The notes under the pieces: model-generated
What the model was told of the DNA's origin: nothing
What the model saw: the letters and a program-made list of their open reading frames with translations, nothing else
The model's database searches: none
Program-made: the position numbers and the translations under genes
DNA from: Pedosphaera sp.
GTDB taxonomy: Bacteria > Verrucomicrobiota > Verrucomicrobiia > Limisphaerales > SIAT01
NCBI GenBank assembly: GCA_009691645.1
Contig: SIAT01000009.1
Coordinates: 1 to 22,899, forward strand
Reading direction: 5' to 3'
DNA: 22,899 nt
Shown: positions 17,170-22,899 of the stretch, in pieces
Position numbering within the stretch: position 1 is the first letter of the stretch
Layout of the letters: each line of letters opens with the position of its first letter

Positions 17170-17442
17170 TCAGCGATTGAACAGCAAAAAGAGAGCGTCG
17201 ATCGGGAGCAGGAAGGTGTCGGCGAACGCCGAGAACGGAATGTCGAACGCGGCGAGGGCGCGTGTGCCGGGGCCGGTGGTGTCGCTCTTCGGCGTGCGCA
17301 TATCGATGATGTCCTGGCGCACGCCGGGATAAATCGAGGGGTAGTAAACATCCCGTTGATTAATGCGTGCGCTCAATGTGCCGCAGCCGGAGATGCCGAG
17401 CGCGATGGCAATCAGGCAAAGTCCGAGGATCATCTTTTTCAT
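17170..17442 (-). CDS. YceK/YidQ family lipoprotein
   Basis: A 90-residue small lipoprotein of the YceK/YidQ family (DUF1375), found in the periplasm or outer membrane and of unknown exact role. The N-terminus MKKMILGLCLIAIALGISGC carries a lipobox with the modified cysteine at residue 20. Then come the family signatures YPGVRQDI and FDIPFSAFADTFLLPIDALF, with the conserved end of hydrophobic residues. It begins 12 bases downstream of the recN stop on the same strand, so it is probably read through from recN, though the two have no obvious functional tie. It converges on DUF1501 copy B with only 11 bases between stops. Confidence 0.88.
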   Translation of the reverse strand: MKKMILGLCLIAIALGISGCGTLSARINQRDVYYPSIYPGVRQDIIDMRTPKSDTTGPGTRALAAFDIPFSAFADTFLLPIDALFLLFNR

Positions 17443-17454
17443 GGCAATAGTTCG

Positions 17455-19167
17455 TCAGGCAACACGCGTGATTCTAGACTTTGTGTCGCGGTTTTCAAGC
17501 CTGGAACAGTAATGGTTCAGGAGTTCCTCGGCATGTTTGCGGGCGGCGTCGGATTGGCCGCCGAGCATGCGGGCGAGTTCGGTGACACGCTGCTTCTTCT
17601 CCAAGAGCTGGATGTCGGTGAGCGTGCGGTCGCCTTTCACTTCCTTGCTCACGACATAGTGCGCATCCGCCGCAGCGGCGACCGGCGCGAGGTGGGTGAT
17701 GCAGAGCACCTGCCGTTGCGCGGCGATCTGGCACATCTTCTCGCCGACGGCGTGGGCGGTCTCACCGCCGACATTCGCGTCCACTTCATCGAAGATGAGC
17801 ACGGGCACTTCGTCCTGCGCGGCGAGCACGGTCTTGAGCGCGAGCATCACGCGGGCCATCTCGCCGCTGGAGGCGATGGCGCGCAACGGGCGTGCCGGCT
17901 CGCCGGGGTTCGGTGCGAAGAGAAATTCGATCTGATCAAAACCGCTGGCGGTCGCCGTCCCGTTCTGGACGAGCGCCACGTCGAACTGGCTCTGCTTGAA
18001 GCCGAGGGCGGCGAGTTGGGCGCAGGCGGCCTTCGTTAATTTCGGGATTACCTTGCGCCGTGCGGCGGTGAGGTCCTTGCCGGTTTTGAGGAGATCGGCG
18101 TCGAGGCGCACGATCTCGGCATTGAGCCGCGCGAGTTCCGCGTCGCGCGATTCGAGGCTCTGCAATTTCCTTTTCGCCTCGTCACCGAAGGCGATCACCT
18201 CGGCGAGCGTGCCGCCGTACTTGCGCTTGAGCGAGTGGATGAGATTGAGCCGTTCCTCCAACTCGGCGAAGCGCGAGGGGTCGATCTCCACGCGGTCGGC
18301 GTAGCGTGAAAGCTCGCTCTGCAATTCGCGGAGCAGCGCGACGGATTGGCTGTGAAGCTCGGCGAGCGGCGCAGCGGCGGCGTCCACGCGCTGGAGTTCC
18401 TGCAACGTGCGGCCCAGTGCGCCCGCTTGTGTGAGCAGCGACTGTTCCTCTTCGCCGAGGGAGCCGAGTGCGCTGTGGCTCAGCTCAAGCAGATGTGCCG
18501 CGTTGCTAGCGCGCTGGTGGTCCTGCTCCACCTGCGTTTCTTCGTCGGGCTGGAATCGGGCGGCGCTGATCTCGCTGGCTTGATGGCGCAACAAGTCGAG
18601 TTGTTGCGCGTAAGTCTTCTCGTCAATGATGAGTGAAGCCTTCTCCATCTCCAACGCGGCGCGGGTGCGGACGAGGTCGGCGAATTGTCCGCGCGGTTTC
18701 TCCAACGCGCCAAAGGCGTCGAGAATGGCGAGTTGCCGCGCGGGTTGGAGGAGCGATTGGTGGTCGTGCGGCCCGTGCATATCCACGAGCCAATCGCCGA
18801 TGGCGGCGAGTGTCTGGAGCGTGGTGGGCGAGCCGTTGACGAACTGGCGGTTCGCACCCGCAGCAGTGAAAGTGCGTTTGAGAACGAGCTGGTTTTCCTC
18901 GCACGGCTCCAGTCCGTTTTCATCGAGAAACGATTTGATTGGCGCGCGCAGCGTGGCGATGTCGAAGATCGCCTCGACGGTGCAGGCGTCGGCACCGGCG
19001 CGGATGAGTGTGCGGTCGGCGCGTTCGCCGAGGAGGAGATTGAGCGCACCGATGATGATGGATTTGCCAGCGCCGGTCTCGCCGGTGATGGCATTGAAGC
19101 CGGGGCGCAGTTCGAGCGCCAGATCGGCCACGAGGGCGAGGTTCTTGATGCGCAGCGTGGTTAACAT
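17455..19167 (-). CDS. recN: DNA repair protein RecN
   Basis: A cytoplasmic SMC-like ATPase that gathers and protects DNA ends during double-strand break repair, 570 residues, the usual size. Visible are MLTTLRIKNLALV at the start, the Walker A motif GETGAGKS (29-36), DMHGPHDHQSLL near residue 128, a long coiled-coil centre (about 155-370), an altered ABC signature IASSGEMARVMLALK (S433-S-G-E436), and the Walker B motif VLIFDEVDANVGG with D460 and E461. The canonical signature is ASGGELSR, so one Gly is Ser. The frame runs upstream to 19233, but the ATG at 19167 begins at the conserved N-terminus. It is divergent from the PhnP-like gene across 53 bases and may be cotranscribed with the YceK-like gene. 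Confidence 0.96.
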   Translation of the reverse strand: MLTTLRIKNLALVADLALELRPGFNAITGETGAGKSIIIGALNLLLGERADRTLIRAGADACTVEAIFDIATLRAPIKSFLDENGLEPCEENQLVLKRTFTAAGANRQFVNGSPTTLQTLAAIGDWLVDMHGPHDHQSLLQPARQLAILDAFGALEKPRGQFADLVRTRAALEMEKASLIIDEKTYAQQLDLLRHQASEISAARFQPDEETQVEQDHQRASNAAHLLELSHSALGSLGEEEQSLLTQAGALGRTLQELQRVDAAAAPLAELHSQSVALLRELQSELSRYADRVEIDPSRFAELEERLNLIHSLKRKYGGTLAEVIAFGDEAKRKLQSLESRDAELARLNAEIVRLDADLLKTGKDLTAARRKVIPKLTKAACAQLAALGFKQSQFDVALVQNGTATASGFDQIEFLFAPNPGEPARPLRAIASSGEMARVMLALKTVLAAQDEVPVLIFDEVDANVGGETAHAVGEKMCQIAAQRQVLCITHLAPVAAAADAHYVVSKEVKGDRTLTDIQLLEKKQRVTELARMLGGQSDAARKHAEELLNHYCSRLENRDTKSRITRVA

Positions 19168-19220
19168 CGCAAAATCGTTGGCGTTGAATTTGCCGTCTCT
19201 GCTACCGTTGGGCAAAAGAA

Positions 19221-20006
19221 ATGTCGTTCTCACTCACCTTTCTCGGCACGGGCACCTCGCAGGGGGTGCCGATCATCGGTCAGGAATATCCCGAATCGTT
19301 CCTCGCCAATCCGAAGAACCACCGGTTGCGCCCCTCGATCTATGTCGAGACGGATGCGGTGCGGTTGGTGGTGGACACGACGCCGGAGTTCCGGCTCCAG
19401 ATGTTGCGCGAGAAGATCAGCCGCGTGGATGCGGTGCTCTTCACGCACTCGCACGCGGATCACATCTTCGGCTTGGATGATTCCCGGCGTTTCTGCGAGA
19501 TGGCCGGCCGGCCGATGCCGATCTACGCGAACGCGCAGACGCTCGGCGATTTGCAGCGCGTCTTTGCCTATGCGTTCGTGGAGGGGCCGAAACCGCCCGG
19601 TTACTTCGTGCCCGAGCCGCATGTGATCGAGGGGCCGTTCGAGCTGGGCGACCTGCGCATCACGCCGTTCGATCTGCCGCACGGCAGGATGGGGTCGCTC
19701 GGTTTTCTCTTCGAGCAAAACGGACGGAAACGGCTGGCGTATTGCAGTGATTGCAAAGAGGTGCCGCCGGCGGTGGTGGAGCGGATCCGCGGCGTGGAAG
19801 TGGTGGCGTTGGATGCGCTGCGGCCGCAGCCGCACTGGACGCACATGAGCCTCGACGAGGCGCTCACCGCGGCGCGGCGCATCAATGCCGGCCGCACGTA
19901 TCTGACGCACCTCACGCATTACTACGATCACGACGTGAGCCAAGCCGAGTTGCCCGCCGGCGTGGAATTGGCATACGACACGCTGAAAGTGAGTTTCAAC
20001 GATTAG
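19221..20006 (+). CDS. MBL fold metallo-hydrolase (PhnP-like)
   Basis: A 261-residue beta-lactamase-fold hydrolase, probably cytoplasmic, of the PhnP/lipoate-linked branch; PhnP itself is a cyclic phosphodiesterase. It begins with FLGTGTSQGVPIIG, typical for this branch. The metal motif is THSHADHIFGLDD with H76, H78, D80 and H81; later ligand candidates are H154 (LPHGRMGS), D177 (YCSDCKE) and H230 or H233 (THLTHYYDHDV). The length is right and there is no signal peptide. No phn genes are nearby, so a role in phosphonate use is not supported; the true substrate is unknown. A weak A-rich segment precedes the ATG. Confidence 0.92.
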   Translation: MSFSLTFLGTGTSQGVPIIGQEYPESFLANPKNHRLRPSIYVETDAVRLVVDTTPEFRLQMLREKISRVDAVLFTHSHADHIFGLDDSRRFCEMAGRPMPIYANAQTLGDLQRVFAYAFVEGPKPPGYFVPEPHVIEGPFELGDLRITPFDLPHGRMGSLGFLFEQNGRKRLAYCSDCKEVPPAVVERIRGVEVVALDALRPQPHWTHMSLDEALTAARRINAGRTYLTHLTHYYDHDVSQAELPAGVELAYDTLKVSFND

Positions 20007-20069
20007 GTTCGGAGAACGCCGTGGGGCAGGGGAAAGAGCCGTGTTATTCGGTGCTTCCAGTGAAAAAGA

Positions 20070-20094
20070 AAAGGGGCGTTGTACACGCCCCTTT
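20070..20094. terminator. Bidirectional intrinsic terminator between convergent genes
   Basis: A 10-base-pair stem AAAGGGGCGT/ACGCCCCTTT (20070-20079 and 20085-20094) closes a five-base loop TGTAC. It is followed by a T-rich tract on the plus strand (TTTCTTGTTTTG) and by TTTTCTTTTTC on the minus strand. It lies between the stops of the PhnP-like gene (20006) and the convergent TIM-barrel gene (20120), so it can end transcription from both sides. Confidence 0.85.
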
Positions 20095-20119
20095 CTTGTT
20101 TTGAATTTGTTGTGACTGC

Positions 20120-21154
20120 CTACACGCCCATTCCATCTTCGAACGAGCCGCCGGCGACAGGGAAGCAGAGGTGGTCGCGCACATAGCTGATGCCATTGGC
20201 GCTGCACGAGTCGAGGTCTTGATAGGCGCTCTCGGCTTCGACGATGAGCGGCGCGGTCTTGGTCCCCATCACCTTACAATAGCGGGCGGGATAACCGATG
20301 TTGATGAGCATCTCCGCGTAGCGGACCATGTTGAGTTCGCCCGAGGGAAGATCGGTGAACTGCATCGCGCGGCCGGACCATTCGCTCTCCATTTTGCGGA
20401 GCGGGACCCCTTTGCGGATGACGAAATTCTTCACGTGGCAGGCATACACACGCGGGCCGACCTTGCGGAAACGCGTTTCCCAATCCTCGCCTTCCCAGCA
20501 GTGCGAAGGATCGGCGTTCACGGCGAGAACTTTGTCGCCATCGCACGCGCCGACGAGCATCAGGAAGTCATCGGCGCACATCGCGGCGGTGCCGGGATGG
20601 ATCTCGTGGGCGAGGTAGATACCGAGCTTGCGGGCGTGCGCGCGGATCTTGCCGGTCTTGCGCACGAAACGGTCGCAACCGGCCTTGAGCAGATCATAAT
20701 CGCCGCCCTTCCAGAAGCCCCACGGATAACCGGTCGCCATCTCCCAACCGAACGCCACGCCCCAGAACATCGGCACGATCTTGATGCCGAGTTCCGAGCA
20801 GAGATCGAGCAGGCGCAGGATGTAGTCCTCGCTCCACGCCTCGATCTCGGCGAGCGATTTCTTGGCGACATCGGCGGGGATGAACGGGCGGATGGTCGGA
20901 CTGCCGGTCCACGCCGTGGTGTGCACCCAGAACGCGCAGTGAGAGGAGATGCCGTCGAGGCTCATCTTGGCCTTCTCGAAAGTCTGGCGGATTTCCTTCA
21001 CCGTCTTGAAGCCCCCCTTGTCGTTGTGGAGCATGTAATTGCTCGGTTGGGCGCCGGCCGCGCCGGCCTTTCTGGCGTAGGCGAGGAAGTCGGCGAGGCT
21101 CTTGGAACCGTGCTGGGCACCTTCAACGCTGGGGTGATAAATCGGCTTGGCCAT
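20120..21154 (-). CDS. Sugar phosphate isomerase/epimerase-like TIM-barrel protein
   Basis: A 344-residue xylose-isomerase-like (AP_endonuc_2) barrel. It has no clear signal peptide, so it is taken as cytoplasmic. Likely metal ligands are E184 (LAHEIHPGTA), D215 and H218 (VNADPSHCW), H240 (ACHVKNF) and E307 (VEAESAYQD), which are positioned as in other members. The end DHLCFPVAGGSFEDGMG is a recurring tail in Planctomycetota/Verrucomicrobiota proteins of this type, as I recall. The family covers sugar, inositol and keto-acid isomerases, and inosose isomerase or dehydratase relatives are possible. It is unrelated in sequence to the other barrel at 9598-10410 beyond the fold, and it stands alone between a terminator and a gap of 284 bases. 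The ATG at 21154 has no Shine-Dalgarno motif. Confidence 0.88.
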   Translation of the reverse strand: MAKPIYHPSVEGAQHGSKSLADFLAYARKAGAAGAQPSNYMLHNDKGGFKTVKEIRQTFEKAKMSLDGISSHCAFWVHTTAWTGSPTIRPFIPADVAKKSLAEIEAWSEDYILRLLDLCSELGIKIVPMFWGVAFGWEMATGYPWGFWKGGDYDLLKAGCDRFVRKTGKIRAHARKLGIYLAHEIHPGTAAMCADDFLMLVGACDGDKVLAVNADPSHCWEGEDWETRFRKVGPRVYACHVKNFVIRKGVPLRKMESEWSGRAMQFTDLPSGELNMVRYAEMLINIGYPARYCKVMGTKTAPLIVEAESAYQDLDSCSANGISYVRDHLCFPVAGGSFEDGMGV

Positions 21155-21438
21155 AGTGTGGTTGTTGATTTGCGGTTGCTAAGACGCGCACAGAAATAGC
21201 GAGTGAGGGAGACGATTGCAACCGGAAAGAGGGTGGCGACGCGCGAACCTGCTCCGGTCAGCGCACCTGTGGCCGCGCTGCGATCAGCAGGGGATGTGGC
21301 TAATCCGCAAATGGACTCGTCGTGGCCACACGTGACCCGGTCTGGGGCAGTCGTGCTCCGAAGCGGTGAAGGAAGAACCGAGGCGCGGTCAACGCGGTTC
21401 CGGGCAGGGGCAGGGGTGTACGCGACCGCCGCTTCAGT
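21155..21438. other. Intergenic region without a supported gene
   Basis: This 284-base stretch separates two minus-strand genes. An open frame (21203-21700, +) crosses it but runs antisense into the peptidase gene and its protein looks like no family, so I do not accept it. A weak inverted repeat GAACCG/CGGTTC (21375-21380 and 21395-21400) could help end the peptidase transcript, but no T-tract follows in a convincing way. A promoter for the TIM-barrel gene should lie near its left end, but I see no clear boxes. Confidence 0.4.
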
Positions 21439-22368
21439 TCACCGCTTGGGCGCGGTCTTGGCTGGAGTGACGGGCGCGATGGGCAGGGCTTTGGCTTCGG
21501 CCTTGAGTTTGATCCAACTGTGCCACCCCTTCTCGAACATCGGTAGGCCGCCTGGCCACTGGGCGTGGATGTATTTGGCGAAGGTCAAGCTGGGGTCGTC
21601 GGATTGCTCGGTGTTCCGTCCGGTGACGATGCCAGCCATGAACTTTGTCGCCTGTGGATTCGACATGAAGAAATCGAACAGCGAGAAGCCCAAGTCATAG
21701 CCTTGAGACACGTTGCCATCGAACATCTTCGCCCACGCGTCGTAGTCGGATGAGGGGAGATACTTGGCGAGCGTCGGCAGCTTGCCTTCCTCGCGCATTT
21801 TGTTCAGGCGCACCCAGCGTGCCTGCTTGTCCTTTTTCAACGTGGTGCCTTCAGCCCAAGCCGGTTCACCGAACCAGTCCGCGCTCCCCTCGACCATCCA
21901 GAACGGCATCGCGCCGAACATCTCGTCCATGATCGCGTGGGTGCCCTCGTGCAGCAGCGTCGGCACCAGCAGCCACGTCTGCTGCTGTCGCCACGTGACG
22001 ATCTCCCGCGTGCGCGGGCTGTAGTAGCCGAGCAGATTCTTGGTCACTTCCTTTTTGTAACGGGCCAACGAATACGCCGCGTAATCGTCGAACTGGCCGA
22101 AGATGCGGTAGCGGACCGTGAACCCCTGCCGGACACCACGGCCGAAGACGCGCGTGTGTTCCTTGATGAGTCGGTCGAGACCGTAGTTCACGAGATTCTC
22201 CATCTCCGGCTTCAGTTCGTAGTTGTAAGCGGCGAAGCGTCCGTAGCCGCGTCCCACGAAATCCGCATCAGAATAAGTCGCGCCAAAAACGGGCGACACC
22301 ATGACGAGCAGCAACAATACAAACGGGAGAAACCGGAAGGCGAAGGGAGTGGCCGATTGCTTCAACAT
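21439..22368 (-). CDS. Exported HExxH zinc-peptidase-like protein (peptidase MA-like/DUF1570-type)
   Basis: A 309-residue protein with a signal peptide (hydrophobic 11-27, cleavage after about SPVFGA at 30). The putative active site is HEGTH (H140, E141, H144), the classic zinc helix, followed 16 residues later by E160 in FWMVEGSADWF, which serves as the third zinc ligand in gluzincins such as DUF1570/peptidase MA-like proteins. Upstream GYYSPRTREIVTW fits the edge strand seen in the family. A C-terminal Ala/Pro/Lys tail is low-complexity. A TTG upstream at 22377 is possible, but the ATG at 22368 gives a better signal. It is probably periplasmic. Substrate unknown, and a non-enzymatic role cannot be excluded. 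Confidence 0.85.
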   Translation of the reverse strand: MLKQSATPFAFRFLPFVLLLLVMVSPVFGATYSDADFVGRGYGRFAAYNYELKPEMENLVNYGLDRLIKEHTRVFGRGVRQGFTVRYRIFGQFDDYAAYSLARYKKEVTKNLLGYYSPRTREIVTWRQQQTWLLVPTLLHEGTHAIMDEMFGAMPFWMVEGSADWFGEPAWAEGTTLKKDKQARWVRLNKMREEGKLPTLAKYLPSSDYDAWAKMFDGNVSQGYDLGFSLFDFFMSNPQATKFMAGIVTGRNTEQSDDPSLTFAKYIHAQWPGGLPMFEKGWHSWIKLKAEAKALPIAPVTPAKTAPKR

Positions 22369-22440
22369 GGCTCTCAAACTTCTTCCAAGATGCCGTCACC
22401 CGTGGTTTCTGTAAAGGTGCAAACTCCGCCCCTGCCACGC

Positions 22441-22454
22441 GCAAACAGGTTTGC
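22441..22454. repeat. Short inverted repeat upstream of the TatD-family gene
   Basis: GCAAAC and GTTTGC face each other across two bases, in the 136-base divergent gap between the peptidase and TatD genes. It could be an operator for either, but no regulator gene is near and six-base arms are weak evidence. Confidence 0.3.
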
Positions 22455-22469
22455 CTTCGCTGTTGAACT

Positions 22470-22501
22470 GACCGCACCATTCCCCGCCGCGCCATGCGGT
22501 C
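22470..22501 (+). promoter_or_regulatory. Inverted repeat just before the TatD-family start
   Basis: GACCGCA (22470-22476) and TGCGGTC (22495-22501) are perfect seven-base arms around an 18-base GC-rich loop, ending three bases before the ATG. A hairpin here would cover the ribosome-binding region and could lower translation. It may also be chance. Confidence 0.3.
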
Positions 22502-22504
22502 TGA

Positions 22505-22899
22505 ATGACGCCGACCTTTTACGACACGCACGCGCACCTCGATTATCCCGATTACGCGGACGACTTCGCGCTGATGCTCGAGCGCGCCACGGCGGCCGGC
22601 ATCACGCGACTCATCACCATCGGCACCGATCTCGAGAGCAGCGCGCGCGCCGTGAAACTGGCCGAGACGCATGCGGAGATCTTTGCCGCCATCGGCTGGC
22701 ATCCGGGCAACGCACTCGAGGCACCCGAAGAGATCCGCGTGCCGTTGCGCGAGTTGGCGCGGCATCCGAAGGTCGTCGCCATCGGCGAGACGGGCCTCGA
22801 CTACTACCGCTTGCCGAGCGCGAGCGGCGGCACCGCCGAGGACGACGCGCGTTACAAAGCGAAACAGATCGCGATTTTCCAGCAGCAACTCGAGGTGGC
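22505..22899 (+). CDS. TatD family metal-dependent hydrolase, N-terminal part (3' end outside window)
   Basis: The first 131 codons of a TatD-type TIM-barrel DNase; family members are 3'-5' exonucleases or deoxyribonucleases with two metal ions, active in the cytoplasm. The start MTPTFYDTHAHLD holds the metal-binding H9 and H11. GWHPGNA (64-70) replaces the usual GxHPxxA, and GETGLDYYR (94-102) supplies the conserved metal-ligand Glu (E95). The frame is open to the window edge, so the usual length of about 260 residues is to be expected. The gene is divergent from the peptidase and has no visible Shine-Dalgarno sequence. Confidence 0.93.
   Translation, partial: MTPTFYDTHAHLDYPDYADDFALMLERATAAGITRLITIGTDLESSARAVKLAETHAEIFAAIGWHPGNALEAPEEIRVPLRELARHPKVVAIGETGLDYYRLPSASGGTAEDDARYKAKQIAIFQQQLEV

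Noticed and set aside
19230..20207. 325-codon open frame on the minus strand across the PhnP-like gene
   Set aside because: The plus strand has the HxHxDH motif and a proper start; this frame runs through the terminator and lacks domains.
20171..21199. 342-codon open frame on the plus strand within the second TIM-barrel gene
   Set aside because: The opposite strand shows the metal-ligand motifs of the barrel; this frame is a shadow.
22268..22888. 206-codon open frame on the minus strand over the TatD region
   Set aside because: The plus strand gives a clear TatD N-terminus; the minus frame has no family features and also crosses the peptidase start.

Overview
The window is GC-rich and gene-dense, with about 18 protein genes, no RNA genes and no sign of phage, insertion sequences or CRISPR. 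The gene set points to Verrucomicrobiota, with Planctomycetota as second choice. The evidence is a Tat-exported DUF1501 protein next to a large cytochrome-like PSCyt1/DUF1549/DUF1553 protein, a second DUF1501 gene nearby, two xylose-isomerase-like TIM-barrel proteins, and starts that mostly lack a Shine-Dalgarno sequence. This is inferred from gene families; no 16S or marker tree is possible here.

Layout. Positions 1-600 (+) hold the end of a short-chain dehydrogenase. Positions 622-5175 (-) hold a five-gene branched-chain amino-acid-type ABC importer, transcribed as binding lipoprotein, livH, livM, livG, livF, with stop/start overlaps at two joints. Positions 5340-9584 (+) hold an RND efflux pair (adaptor and inner-membrane pump) divergent from the importer. 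Positions 9598-10665 hold a TIM-barrel isomerase/epimerase (-) divergent from a small DUF2007 protein (+). Positions 10690-15589 (-) hold the PSD1-type cytochrome-like protein, then DUF1501, then a small membrane protein, probably one transcript. Positions 15785-17158 (+) hold the second DUF1501 gene, divergent from the first group. Positions 17170-19167 (-) hold recN followed by a YceK-like lipoprotein. Positions 19221-20006 (+) hold a PhnP-like metallo-hydrolase. It converges on a second TIM-barrel protein (20120-21154, -) across a clear bidirectional terminator. Positions 21439-22368 (-) hold an exported HExxH zinc-peptidase-like protein. Positions 22505-22899 (+) hold the start of a TatD-family nuclease, cut by the window edge.

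How the genes work together. The ABC importer and the RND pump are complete transport modules except for the outer-membrane channel of the pump, which is not here. The PSD1/DUF1501 group is the least understood part. Its proteins carry export signals, two possible c-type haem motifs and an alkaline-phosphatase-superfamily fold, which would fit periplasmic handling of a polymer or its fragments, but no substrate can be read from the sequence. The rest is housekeeping (DNA repair, nucleases, lipoprotein). I found no convincing wholly new system. The best candidates for follow-up are the PSD1/DUF1501 locus with its promoter-overlapping palindrome, and the near absence of Shine-Dalgarno sequences.
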